Positions 9,540-18,943 of a stretch of DNA of 64,000 nt are shown here, piece after piece. Position 1 is the first letter of the stretch. Every line of letters starts with the position of its first letter. This stretch comes from a virus, in IMG/VR virus record IMGVR_UViG_3300045412_000261, positions 62,001-126,000 of that record, one strand, 5' to 3'. The notes below the pieces were generated by a model. The model worked only from the letters and a program-made list of their open reading frames with translations, had not been told where the DNA came from and ran no database searches. Made by a program: the position numbers and the translations under genes.

Positions 9540-12500
9540 TTATGATATTAATTGAGAATGTCCGTTTTCCTTTACAATAAATAGTTCTTTTGATACATAA
9601 TCTTTAACTACATCTAAATGTGATATGCATAATATAAATCTAAAATATGATGTGAGCTCTTCTAAGAATAATCCTACATTAGCTATATTGTCAGAATCTA
9701 ATACACCAAATCCTTCATCTATAAAAAAGAAATCAGGTTTTGGAAGTACAGTAACATGATTTAATGCTGCTCTAATGGCTAAAGATGATATAAATTTCTC
9801 CATGCCAGAAGCTAATGAAAGAGGCCATTTAGGTCCATTTATGTAGCATATATAAACTTCTAATGTTTTATCAGATAACTCAAATTGAACATTGAATGCT
9901 GCTACATTTTTTAAAGCATCATTTACTACATTTTCTAAAACAGGTAAATAGTTTTTAATAATGAAAAGAGGAATTCCATCTCTTCTAGTCGCTTTCTCAA
10001 AAACAAAGTAATTATTATAAGTCAAAGTGTCATCTTTGAACTTTTTCATTTTTAATTTTATGTCTTTAATTTTTGATTCGTTGCTAGTTACTGTAGATTT
10101 ATGTCCACCTATAGTATAAGCTAATTGATATATAGCGTCATCTATTGATTTTTTTTCATCTAGTAACTTAGTTATTTCACTTTCTATTTCAGAGTTCTTT
10201 TGCTTTATATCTTTATATGACTCCTGTTCTTTTAATTTCTCGGAATAATCTAAAATTAAGTTTTTTGAGATTTGTATTTTCTCTTTTATAATATTTGCTT
10301 GATTTTCTATATTGTCCAAATTAGATTTTAGTTTATCTGCTTCGACTTTCTTGTCCTTGTATTTTTTATATAAGGAATCCGATATTTCTAAGTGCTCTAT
10401 ATGTTCTGCTACTTCTTTTTTATTTTGTTTTAGTTTATCTAGTTTTTCAGACAATCCAGGTAATTCTTTTTTAGCCTTTTCCCCATCTAATGCATACTTG
10501 TTGTTTTTTACACAATATACACAGTTAGGATCGTGCTCATAATCTTGTAGATGTTCAATTAATTTATTACTAGATTTTATTTCAGATTCCGTTACAGCTA
10601 TGTCTCTGTCAAGATCAGATAGTTTTTTTCTCACTTCAACTAGATTAGAAGATACATCAACTCTTTCTCCTATATCTTCTAACTCAGATAAATGAGATTT
10701 AAGGGCATTTCTAGCTTCTATAAAAGACTTTCTCTTATCGTCTAAGGATGAACTAAGCATATCTTCATTTCGCCTCTCTGCGTCTATTTTTGTGGCATAA
10801 TCTATATTTTCTTTAGGGTGATGAATTAATTCTTTTCTTTTGTCCTCAATTTTTACATATAGTGCATTAGAATTCTTTTTATTTAGTTCTAAGCTATCTT
10901 CTACTTGAGATAATTTAGTTCTAATTTCTGCTATATTATTTTCACACTCCGTTAAAGATTCATTATACTTTTGCTTTTGGTGGTTCTCAATTTCATATTT
11001 CAATTGCTTCAGATGTTCCTTAGATGTATCATTTAGCTTTTCAAATATATCTATATCAAAATACTTGTATAATAAGTCTTTTTTATCTTTTTGAGTCTTA
11101 TCAATAAAATCAGATTTATTATGTTGATCATACATCGTTATAAGCATAAAATTCTCATAACTTCCTAAATACTTTCTAATAATATCATTCGTCTCATATC
11201 TTTGCTCTCCATTTAAAGAAGTTCCGTCTTCTTTATAAAAATTAACAAGTACTTTTACCTTTCCGTCTTTTCCTTTTTTACCATGTCTTTCTATAAAGTA
11301 AGATTCTCCGGAAACAGATAATTCTAATCTACAATAAAACTCGGTAGATGATGTATTCAGTACCTCCGATCCTAGGCTTGTCTTACTACATTTATCAAAA
11401 ATACAATAAGTCATAGCATCTAGTAATGTGGATTTACCAGAGGCATTTGGTGAAAATAATCCGACAAGTCCACCTAATTCTCCTAGATTGAATACATTAC
11501 CTTCTCCGTATGAAAACATGTTAGAAAATTCAAATCGTATAGGTTTCCAAGTCACGCCTATAAATTCAGAAGGTTCGTCTAATTCTAAAGATGCTGTTTT
11601 ATGTATATCTAAAAACTTATCTGCTTGATATTCCTGTTTTAATTCATTTTGCACATAGTTTTCTAGCATCGAATGTCTCCAATCAAAATCTCTTATAATG
11701 TTTTCTTTTTCTAATGATACTTCCCCTTTGCCTGTATCAACTATGAATTTCGTTATTTTAGGCTTCTTTATTCGGATAACATTATATTTTTTCTCTAATC
11801 CTAAACAAAATGAATCTATAAATTCTTGAGTACAATTTTCGGCAGTGATTGCTACATTAAGATTATAAGGTAAATCTCCAGGTATTTTTTCTACTAATTT
11901 ATCATTCTTTAATTTAAATGTATAATAACAATGAGAAGATGGAATTTTAATAAACTCACTTTTTTTCTTATTTAAATCCCATTCTATAATTCCATGTGTT
12001 AAATCTTCTCCGAAGTTCTGTTGTATCAAACTAGATGGATAAGCTGCTGTTCTTTCTAAATTGAGATATTGATGTTTATGAATGTCCCCTAATAAAATAT
12101 AATCATAATCTGCATGTTCTAATACATCTAAATAATTTCCTTCTAATAGATATCCGTATGCTGTTGCCGAATTTTTTACCGGTCCATGATACAATAATAT
12201 TTTTGTGTCTGCATCAAAAGATTTTGCGGGGATTACATTTTCAATTTTATCTTTAACATGTAATAAACTAAATGCTATTTGTTCATATTTATATACATTT
12301 GTTTCATTCAAGAAATGTATTGTAGGTAAATCTAAACTTTTTATAATGGGAGTTAATGCATCTAATCTTGTTCTATTATTTAGATTTAAGTCATGGTTTC
12401 CTAATATTACTATTGTAGGAAGCATGTTTGCTAATGTAGATAATAATGTAGATACCACTGAGAATAATTCTGGAGACATGTTTGTTTTTGAATGTACGAT

Positions 12501-12671
12501 ATCCCCGCCCAAAAATATAATAGAATTGGGAGTCATTCTTTTCTCAATGATTTTATACAATTTCTCAAACACTTCTATGTATTCTTCATGTCTTTGATAA
12601 TTATAAACATGAATATCTGAAATGTGAAAAATTTTATCGACTTTTCTTCCCGTGTCCTTTAATAGAATCAT
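9540..12671 (-). CDS. Fused Mre11/Rad50-type recombination nuclease (gp47-gp46 fusion)
   Basis: 1043 residues. The N-terminal 340 residues are an Mre11/SbcD/gp47 metallophosphatase: HISDIHV (D19, H21), FLGGDIVHS (D57), ILGNHDL (N92, H93), YHGP (H162) and LLGDIHKHQ. From about residue 378 a Rad50/SbcC/gp46 ATPase follows: Walker A GLFSPNASGKST (404-415), long coiled-coil arms, a zinc-hook CVYC near 715, the ABC signature LASGMEKF near 950 and Walker B FFFIDEGFG near 978. In T4 these are two genes acting as a complex that resects DNA ends for recombination-dependent replication. Here one polypeptide carries both halves. Start ATG overlaps the primase stop as ATGA. Confidence 0.93.
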   Translation of the reverse strand: MILLKDTGRKVDKIFHISDIHVYNYQRHEEYIEVFEKLYKIIEKRMTPNSIIFLGGDIVHSKTNMSPELFSVVSTLLSTLANMLPTIVILGNHDLNLNNRTRLDALTPIIKSLDLPTIHFLNETNVYKYEQIAFSLLHVKDKIENVIPAKSFDADTKILLYHGPVKNSATAYGYLLEGNYLDVLEHADYDYILLGDIHKHQYLNLERTAAYPSSLIQQNFGEDLTHGIIEWDLNKKKSEFIKIPSSHCYYTFKLKNDKLVEKIPGDLPYNLNVAITAENCTQEFIDSFCLGLEKKYNVIRIKKPKITKFIVDTGKGEVSLEKENIIRDFDWRHSMLENYVQNELKQEYQADKFLDIHKTASLELDEPSEFIGVTWKPIRFEFSNMFSYGEGNVFNLGELGGLVGLFSPNASGKSTLLDAMTYCIFDKCSKTSLGSEVLNTSSTEFYCRLELSVSGESYFIERHGKKGKDGKVKVLVNFYKEDGTSLNGEQRYETNDIIRKYLGSYENFMLITMYDQHNKSDFIDKTQKDKKDLLYKYFDIDIFEKLNDTSKEHLKQLKYEIENHQKQKYNESLTECENNIAEIRTKLSQVEDSLELNKKNSNALYVKIEDKRKELIHHPKENIDYATKIDAERRNEDMLSSSLDDKRKSFIEARNALKSHLSELEDIGERVDVSSNLVEVRKKLSDLDRDIAVTESEIKSSNKLIEHLQDYEHDPNCVYCVKNNKYALDGEKAKKELPGLSEKLDKLKQNKKEVAEHIEHLEISDSLYKKYKDKKVEADKLKSNLDNIENQANIIKEKIQISKNLILDYSEKLKEQESYKDIKQKNSEIESEITKLLDEKKSIDDAIYQLAYTIGGHKSTVTSNESKIKDIKLKMKKFKDDTLTYNNYFVFEKATRRDGIPLFIIKNYLPVLENVVNDALKNVAAFNVQFELSDKTLEVYICYINGPKWPLSLASGMEKFISSLAIRAALNHVTVLPKPDFFFIDEGFGVLDSDNIANVGLFLEELTSYFRFILCISHLDVVKDYVSKELFIVKENGHSQLIS

Positions 12672-13576
12672 AGTAAATTTGTTATTGCTGAGTATTCATT
12701 AATTTCAACTGATCCGTTTATAGCGTCCCATGTTCCTACATATCCTAAATCGCTAGGGTCTTTTGTACCTAAGTCAACTAATTTAGTAGGTATTCCAATA
12801 GCTCCTAGTTCTATACAATATTTTATAGCTTGTTTCTTCTTATCCGGGTCAATAGCAATATAAACTAATGGAGTTTCTTCCATCAGTAATCTATATTTTA
12901 GTTTTTCTGATATTATACTTCCGGTCAAGTAAGTAACATTCCTTTTAACTGAAATGCTATCAAAAAAACCTTCGACAATAACAATAGGATATTTGAAATC
13001 TAAAAAGAATTCATTCACTATAATATCATTTATTTTAACAGAAGCTCCTAAATATTTGTACGGAGAAAGACCCGTAAAGTCTCTCCCCTCAAAAAAATTT
13101 AAATTTCCGTTTTTATCGTATGAAGGTAGTATAATTCTTCCTGCATATTTACCTGATAAGCAATAACCTACTTTATGTCTTATTATATCATGAGCAGTAA
13201 AAAACGGCTTATACTTTTTCAAAAAATCTAAAACAGTTTTGTTAGGTACTTTGTGCAATGACAAATATTCATCAGGCAATTTCAATAAATTAGTCGGAGT
13301 GTCTATTAGGCTATCATTTTTCATTTGATAGTATTCTAAGACATTCTTAAGTTGTTCAATCTGATTTTTTGCTGCTCCGCATTTATAGAAGAGGTTCACA
13401 ATGCTTCTTCCTTTAGTTTCGCAAATCCAACAATGATACTTTTGATTAGTTAAATTTACACTTAACTTCTTTTTATGATGGTTGCAAAAAGGACAATGGA
13501 ACACAATGTCTGATTTACCTGCTGATTCCGAAGAACCTAACACTTCTTCTAAAACTGATAATAATCTAAAACGCAT
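12668..13576 (-). CDS. DNA primase (zinc finger plus TOPRIM)
   Basis: 302 residues, similar in size to T4 gp61 (342). An N-terminal CHC2-type zinc ribbon uses C28, C31, C49 and C52 (HCPFCNHH and HCWICETKG). The TOPRIM core has the invariant Glu in IVIVEGFFD (E202), the DxD pair in AIDPDKK (D243, D245) and the conserved KDPSDLG near 272. It synthesises RNA primers for lagging-strand replication, normally with a gp41-type helicase, which is not in the window. It sits between the resolvase and the Mre11/Rad50 fusion with ATGA coupling to the latter, forming a small replication/recombination operon inside the structural genes. Confidence 0.92.
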   Translation of the reverse strand: MRFRLLSVLEEVLGSSESAGKSDIVFHCPFCNHHKKKLSVNLTNQKYHCWICETKGRSIVNLFYKCGAAKNQIEQLKNVLEYYQMKNDSLIDTPTNLLKLPDEYLSLHKVPNKTVLDFLKKYKPFFTAHDIIRHKVGYCLSGKYAGRIILPSYDKNGNLNFFEGRDFTGLSPYKYLGASVKINDIIVNEFFLDFKYPIVIVEGFFDSISVKRNVTYLTGSIISEKLKYRLLMEETPLVYIAIDPDKKKQAIKYCIELGAIGIPTKLVDLGTKDPSDLGYVGTWDAINGSVEINEYSAITNLL

Positions 13577-13582
13577 ATATAA

Positions 13583-14008
13583 TTACTTTTTTTCTTCAAA
13601 CCATTGTTTAGGTATGGAATAAGCTGCCCATTTTATATTGTGTTTATTACACCACTCTGCATATGTTGTTTTTGCTCCTTTAGAAAGTCTTACATGCGGA
13701 TCTTGAAATACAATCCTAATATCTAAATGTGGATTACATGTAAGTATATCCAACATCTTCTTACGTTCCTCTAAAGTCCATCTACCTTTAGCTTCTATAA
13801 TAATATTATTAGGTAACTCAAAATCTGCTAAATATGTTCTAGGAGTTTCTGGTTTTACATATTTTATTACTTTCTTCTCATAAAAATCTTTTGGGTTAAT
13901 TCCTAAAGAACCTGATATTTGTAATGCAATAGATTTTTCAAAATTAGACCTATATCCTTCTTTTTGAGCTAATCTAGTTTTAAAAGAATTGTTAAAAAAT
14001 CCTGCCAT
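13583..14008 (-). CDS. T7 endonuclease I-like Holliday junction resolvase
   Basis: 141 residues from the ATG at 14008, one base past the stop of the upstream gene. A longer frame to 14029 would overlap that gene, so I prefer 14008. It matches phage endonuclease I: E24, D62 in YLADFEL, E72 and K74 in IIIEAKGRW correspond to the T7 catalytic residues E20, D55, E65 and K67. Further family signatures are LDIRIVFQDP, KGAKTTYAEWC and IPKQWFEEKK at the C-terminus. It resolves branched DNA before packaging; T4 uses the unrelated gp49 for this. The next gene is the primase. Confidence 0.93.
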   Translation of the reverse strand: MAGFFNNSFKTRLAQKEGYRSNFEKSIALQISGSLGINPKDFYEKKVIKYVKPETPRTYLADFELPNNIIIEAKGRWTLEERKKMLDILTCNPHLDIRIVFQDPHVRLSKGAKTTYAEWCNKHNIKWAAYSIPKQWFEEKK

Positions 14009-14009
14009 G

Positions 14010-15665
14010 TTAATAATCAAATTTAACAATAATATTTAAATCAACGTCATCTCTTTTCTTTATTGCCTGTCCCATTTTGCCTACTGCAATTAATTCATTG
14101 TATTTGTTATATAAACCAATAGTAGTTATATAAGGAGATAAAGATCCGGTAAAATCATCTAAATACTCCGTACTCTTAACAGTTTTAGTAGAAGAAGGGT
14201 TCAATGTAAGATTAAAATCACCTTTCTTGATTCTACACAACATTTCAAATTCATACAAAGTTAAAGTATTTTTGTAATAAAGAAACCAATTATTAGATAA
14301 AATTTCATGATATTTTTTATCTATGCTAGTTATTACTAAATTGCCTGTTCTGTAAAAAATATTTCCTACTCTATTTGTCTGATAACATGATATAGATGAT
14401 GTATTATATAAGCTAGATACATTTTGAGATGTTGCTGCCTTATTATAAAATCTTAATTCATCAATAAGTCCTGTATATCCATTTCTTCCATCAAATGAAG
14501 ATGCTCCTATCATAATATCACTCACATTAACAGTTTCATCTTTAACATCTGCTCTTGATGAATTTAATGTTCCATCTACATATAATTGAATATTTGATCC
14601 TGTCTTAACTAAACATACATGATGAAAATTATTATCTAAAATGGAATTAGATGATGTTAACTGCAATGTAGAAAATCCATCAGATCTAGTAAAAGATAAT
14701 TTTCCTGGATGTGGGTGGGTGTGATTATGTACAGAAAAATCGTATGGATAATAATTTACTGGGTAATATTTAAAAGAGGATGATGAAAAAACATCTGTCA
14801 CTAATAAATTACCTTTGTTTATTCTTTTTAATCTACCAAATTCTTCTCTATATAGTATGGATTTTTTGTCAATTAGTGTGTTTTTATTGCTAGTTAATAC
14901 GCTTTGAGATACTGGTGCTTTTAGCCAAAAACTTATTGTAAAATTATCCGCTGATTCAAAACTAACGGTATCAAAATTTTTAGTATGGATATAACCGTCT
15001 CCAAAAAATTCCGCAGCTAATCCTGTTCTAGTTCCATTGATAGGAATACCACTTGAGTAAGCTACTTGATACGCTTTTGATTTTTCTTGCGGTTCTATTA
15101 CTTCACTCTCGTATCTTATATACAAAGTCTTCTTTCCTCCTCTACCGTATCTATATGCCTTATGCGCATCCTGAAATCCCCAATATCCACACAAATTATC
15201 AGGATTTAAAAAAGAACTTGTATTTATACTTCGGTCATATAAATTATTGTGTCCATCATCTACTAAATGTAGATTATTATTTAATCCTTTTAAATATAAA
15301 GTTGTTTCTTTTACTTTATCTCCAAAATTTAAAGATGGTATTGATATTAGACTAGCAGTTAAAAAAAGATTTTTTGATGTTTTATTTCTATCCCATCCCT
15401 CTAATGAATTAGTCCATGTAAATCCTTTTTTATAGTATAAATGATTGAGAGACTTATAAACAATGTATTTATAAGACCCATCCGAATTTTTAGGATATGT
15501 TATATCTTTTGAAGAACTTATATGAATAGGTCCATTATAATAAAGTCCTTGTTGTACTTTATAACCTTGTTTAGAATAACTTCCGGTAAGAATATAATAC
15601 TCTTTATTCACCTCAAAAGGCGCAATATTAAAATCCTCACCTCTTATTGGCGCAAATGTACTCAT
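14010..15665 (-). CDS. Tail structural protein with LamG-like domain
   Basis: 551 residues. Residues about 215-425 look like a LamG/concanavalin-type sandwich: FTISFWLKAP, then HHVCLVKTGSNIQLYVDG, then GYTGLIDELRFYNKA. Such domains bind carbohydrate or stabilise virion proteins. The last 55 residues (ITTIGLYNKYNELIAVGK onward) are homologous to the C-termini of the next two upstream genes, so the three form a family of tail proteins with a common end domain. It follows the 1080-residue paralogue after one base. Phage tail or baseplate decoration is likely; the exact position in the virion is unknown. Confidence 0.8.
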   Translation of the reverse strand: MSTFAPIRGEDFNIAPFEVNKEYYILTGSYSKQGYKVQQGLYYNGPIHISSSKDITYPKNSDGSYKYIVYKSLNHLYYKKGFTWTNSLEGWDRNKTSKNLFLTASLISIPSLNFGDKVKETTLYLKGLNNNLHLVDDGHNNLYDRSINTSSFLNPDNLCGYWGFQDAHKAYRYGRGGKKTLYIRYESEVIEPQEKSKAYQVAYSSGIPINGTRTGLAAEFFGDGYIHTKNFDTVSFESADNFTISFWLKAPVSQSVLTSNKNTLIDKKSILYREEFGRLKRINKGNLLVTDVFSSSSFKYYPVNYYPYDFSVHNHTHPHPGKLSFTRSDGFSTLQLTSSNSILDNNFHHVCLVKTGSNIQLYVDGTLNSSRADVKDETVNVSDIMIGASSFDGRNGYTGLIDELRFYNKAATSQNVSSLYNTSSISCYQTNRVGNIFYRTGNLVITSIDKKYHEILSNNWFLYYKNTLTLYEFEMLCRIKKGDFNLTLNPSSTKTVKSTEYLDDFTGSLSPYITTIGLYNKYNELIAVGKMGQAIKKRDDVDLNIIVKFDY

Positions 15666-15666
15666 A

Positions 15667-18600
15667 TTAATACTTGAGTTTTACAGTAAAGATAGACTCC
15701 TCTGTAAAGTTTTTTAGTATAGGTTTAGTTAATTTACCTACAGCAACAAGTTCTCTTTGAGCATTATATAGACCTACGGTAGTAATATAAACTTGAGGAT
15801 TATTTACAAAATTTTCGTATATTTCCCCGTTTGTTTCGTTAAGTCTTTTAGCAAGCTCCTGTCCTTCCGGAGAATTAGGATCCAATGGCATAGATAAATC
15901 TCCTGGATTCGTTGGATTTTCTTTCTTGTTGTAAATAAAATAGCTGCTATTATTTGTAAAATTAAATTCTCTATTATTAATTCTTATAAAATAGTAATCA
16001 TTATATTCTCTAATTATCCTTCTAGCTTTCATTCCTAAATAATCTCCACTAATATCTTGAATTAGTGCAGATCCTGAGAATGATTTATATAATTTAATAC
16101 CATTATATCCTTCTATTTCTGATGCCTTTGATGTTGCAAAAGAAGCAGATAAATCTAATTTATTACCGTCTAAAATAGCTATGCCTAAAGAAGGGATTAA
16201 TTTACCGTAATAATGAGGATTAGATTCATTATAAACTCCTGTCTCTAAAGTTCCGGATACTATGTTATATGAATACCCTACATCTGTATAATCTGGGTTT
16301 ATATTTATTTTTGAATCGTCAATCAATCTTAAAACTTTATTGTTTCCGGCTAACTTTACATTTGATCCCGTATGAGTAGATATAGTTCCTCCTCCGGCTA
16401 AGAATTGAGAGCCTGATAGATGAGCAATATTGAGTTCTAAAACTCCTGCATCTAATCTATCTTTTAATCTTTTAGACTGATAATTAATAACATAAATACT
16501 ATCCGTTTCTTTTCCGGTAAGATTAAATTTAATATCTCTTTTTCCTAATACTAGATTTCTGTATTGTGCATAGATGGCTTTTGTTGGTGTAATGTTTATT
16601 TTATTACCTTCATCTAAAGATCCCGAACCGCCACTATGTCCATAAGCTATACTAAATTGAATAGAAGCTGTTAAGGACGTTTTTGGATTTTCATCATATA
16701 CATGTGTATAATATCTGCTGTAATTTTCAGAAGTACTTCCTGTAAAGAATGTAACTAAATTTCTTACATTGTTTGAGAATAGCCCTTCTGTTATATCAAA
16801 CACATATTTTCTATTATCTATTTGATTTATTTGCTTCAACCATGAAGCTCTAGGTATAAATCTAGTAGTTGTTGGAGGTGGGGGCGGCGGAGGTGGGGGC
16901 GGGGGCGGGGATACTGGTCCTGGTCCGCTAGGTACTGGAGGTGGGGGCAGTGTTCCAGGGTCAATTGGTCCTGTAGGTCCAGTAGGTCCTGTAGGTTCGG
17001 TAGGTCCTGTAGGTCCAGTAGGGGGAGTTCCTGTAAATCTAGTATAAGTAACTCTTAAATAATTTCCGAACTCTCTCCGCCCAGGAGGTACATTATCTTC
17101 AACTCTGTTTAAAACAAAAGTAGCCTGGGGAGGTGTTTCCCACCCTGTAACAGGGCTAAAAGTTATTGTATTTACCGAAGTTGATTTACTAAAATATTGT
17201 TTATTACCTATTTCGTAAGTATAGGAAGATGCAGAAGGTCCGAGTTGAGATAAAGTAATGTCTGTAAATGAAGGGACAGATAGACGCGTTGTTTTATCAT
17301 TAGATATTGTTACAATAGGCTTCGGAAAACTAGATGCGTTTAATATACGACCATTTTCTACAAATTGAACTTGAATTCTTAAAGTACCATCTTCTGAATA
17401 AATAGAACTTCCTCCTGTTTCTGTTCCTCCCCCTGGAGTTCCACAACTAGGATCAGGTGGATTAGAATCAAATCTATAATTAAACCCAGGTAAGTTTTGA
17501 TAGTCTTTTAAAAAATCATCTAATGTTTTTTGAGTTAAAGCGGGTTGATTTCCATCATAATATAAAGCTCTTGAAACTCTTTTAACCATACCTCCTTCGC
17601 AGTATACAACGTATATTGTTTTAGTATCCGGGATACATATAGGATTTTCTGGTTCTTTATCTATGGCAAAAGTGTAATTGCCTCTAATTAAAAAATCTTT
17701 GCTGTTTAATTCTCTAGATTTAAACTCTTGTAATTTAGCATTAAAATTAGATTCGCTTCCGTCAAAAGGAATATATGATGATGCTACATCATAATTTTTT
17801 ATAATTCCGTCTTCACAATACTTAACATTTACTTTTCTAAAAACAGGAGGGGGTGGAGTCCCTGTTCCAGTTGCACAAACAGCTTTAACCGGTTTTACGT
17901 CATAACTAGTAGCGAGTCCTCTACCAAAGCCTAAATTTTTAGCTGTATTTTCATAATCTATTTTCTTTTTTTCTAATTCAGATTCATTGTTATATTGTAT
18001 TGTTACAGAACTTTCTACCGCCCCTGATTCAGTACAATATGTAACATATAAAATTTTAGATTTTGATAAACAAGAAGGTATGGAAACAGGCTGAGTATCT
18101 ACTATGGCGTTTGGATCTATTAATCTATACTCTCTTTGAATAGAAGCTATTTTATTATTTCTATCATCATTTGAACTGACAGATATTGTTCTTATTCCAA
18201 ATCTTGGTTGACCGCCTTCACAATATGCGTAATATAAATTTACATTTGAACTAGATGGAGGCGAGCTAGGAGGAGTAGATGAAGTTCCAGGTCCAGTAGG
18301 TCCTTGTGGCGGTGAAACTATAGGTACGCAAGAAGATGGAGATGCAGGAGATAAAGTTACGGATACTTCTGTGAAACCTAAATTTTCTAAAGATCTCTGT
18401 ATGCCCCGTATTTTAACGGATCTATCATTTAAATCTGTATATGTTATTGTATCTCGAGTAAATACTGGTGTTGTATTATTACAATAGGTTATGTATATTG
18501 TAGATGATGTTGAACGTGATATATCTTCTATACCACCAAGATTTCCAAAATCAGGAGTAAAACATGTTATAGGGGGAGCGGGTGAATTTATTCCTATAGT

Positions 18601-18909
18601 GTAAGGAATGTTCGCAGCTCTATAATTACTAGTAGCTTGATCAATAGCATTTTGTATAGCATTAGGATCATTTGTATTTATATTATAGGTAAAACTAATA
18701 TTATTTGAATTATTATTTATGCAATAACTTATATTAACGGTTAAACTAGTTGTGCTTGGAGTTTTGGTTATAGGATTATTTGGATCATAAAACCATTGGT
18801 CATAGTTATTTTGATAATTCTGCCTATCAAAAAAAGATAAACTATTTAAAAAAGTTTGTTGATCTTGTTCAGATAGGTAATAAAATACTGCGTAATCTAT
18901 AAAATCCAT
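15667..18909 (-). CDS. Mosaic tail protein: six two-cysteine repeats, collagen/poly-Pro linker, shared end domain
   Basis: 1080 residues. Residues about 50-490 contain six repeats of 60-70 residues, each beginning with a strand ending in Tyr-Cys (ISYC, ITYC, YAYC, VTYC, VKYC, VVYC) and closing with a second Cys (PITC, SSCVP, PSCL, AVCAT, PICIP, PSCG). A beta domain follows, then a GPTGPTGP collagen-like stretch and a run of prolines (near 660-685). The C-terminal 380 residues are homologous to nearly the whole 365-residue neighbour at 18944-20041. It looks like that neighbour with a long new head attached. I do not recognise the repeat family. Likely a tail or baseplate appendage. Confidence 0.8.
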   Translation of the reverse strand: MDFIDYAVFYYLSEQDQQTFLNSLSFFDRQNYQNNYDQWFYDPNNPITKTPSTTSLTVNISYCINNNSNNISFTYNINTNDPNAIQNAIDQATSNYRAANIPYTIGINSPAPPITCFTPDFGNLGGIEDISRSTSSTIYITYCNNTTPVFTRDTITYTDLNDRSVKIRGIQRSLENLGFTEVSVTLSPASPSSCVPIVSPPQGPTGPGTSSTPPSSPPSSSNVNLYYAYCEGGQPRFGIRTISVSSNDDRNNKIASIQREYRLIDPNAIVDTQPVSIPSCLSKSKILYVTYCTESGAVESSVTIQYNNESELEKKKIDYENTAKNLGFGRGLATSYDVKPVKAVCATGTGTPPPPVFRKVNVKYCEDGIIKNYDVASSYIPFDGSESNFNAKLQEFKSRELNSKDFLIRGNYTFAIDKEPENPICIPDTKTIYVVYCEGGMVKRVSRALYYDGNQPALTQKTLDDFLKDYQNLPGFNYRFDSNPPDPSCGTPGGGTETGGSSIYSEDGTLRIQVQFVENGRILNASSFPKPIVTISNDKTTRLSVPSFTDITLSQLGPSASSYTYEIGNKQYFSKSTSVNTITFSPVTGWETPPQATFVLNRVEDNVPPGRREFGNYLRVTYTRFTGTPPTGPTGPTEPTGPTGPTGPIDPGTLPPPPVPSGPGPVSPPPPPPPPPPPPTTTRFIPRASWLKQINQIDNRKYVFDITEGLFSNNVRNLVTFFTGSTSENYSRYYTHVYDENPKTSLTASIQFSIAYGHSGGSGSLDEGNKINITPTKAIYAQYRNLVLGKRDIKFNLTGKETDSIYVINYQSKRLKDRLDAGVLELNIAHLSGSQFLAGGGTISTHTGSNVKLAGNNKVLRLIDDSKININPDYTDVGYSYNIVSGTLETGVYNESNPHYYGKLIPSLGIAILDGNKLDLSASFATSKASEIEGYNGIKLYKSFSGSALIQDISGDYLGMKARRIIREYNDYYFIRINNREFNFTNNSSYFIYNKKENPTNPGDLSMPLDPNSPEGQELAKRLNETNGEIYENFVNNPQVYITTVGLYNAQRELVAVGKLTKPILKNFTEESIFTVKLKY

Positions 18910-18943
18910 TTCACACTATGTTTTCGCTATTAAATATTGATTC

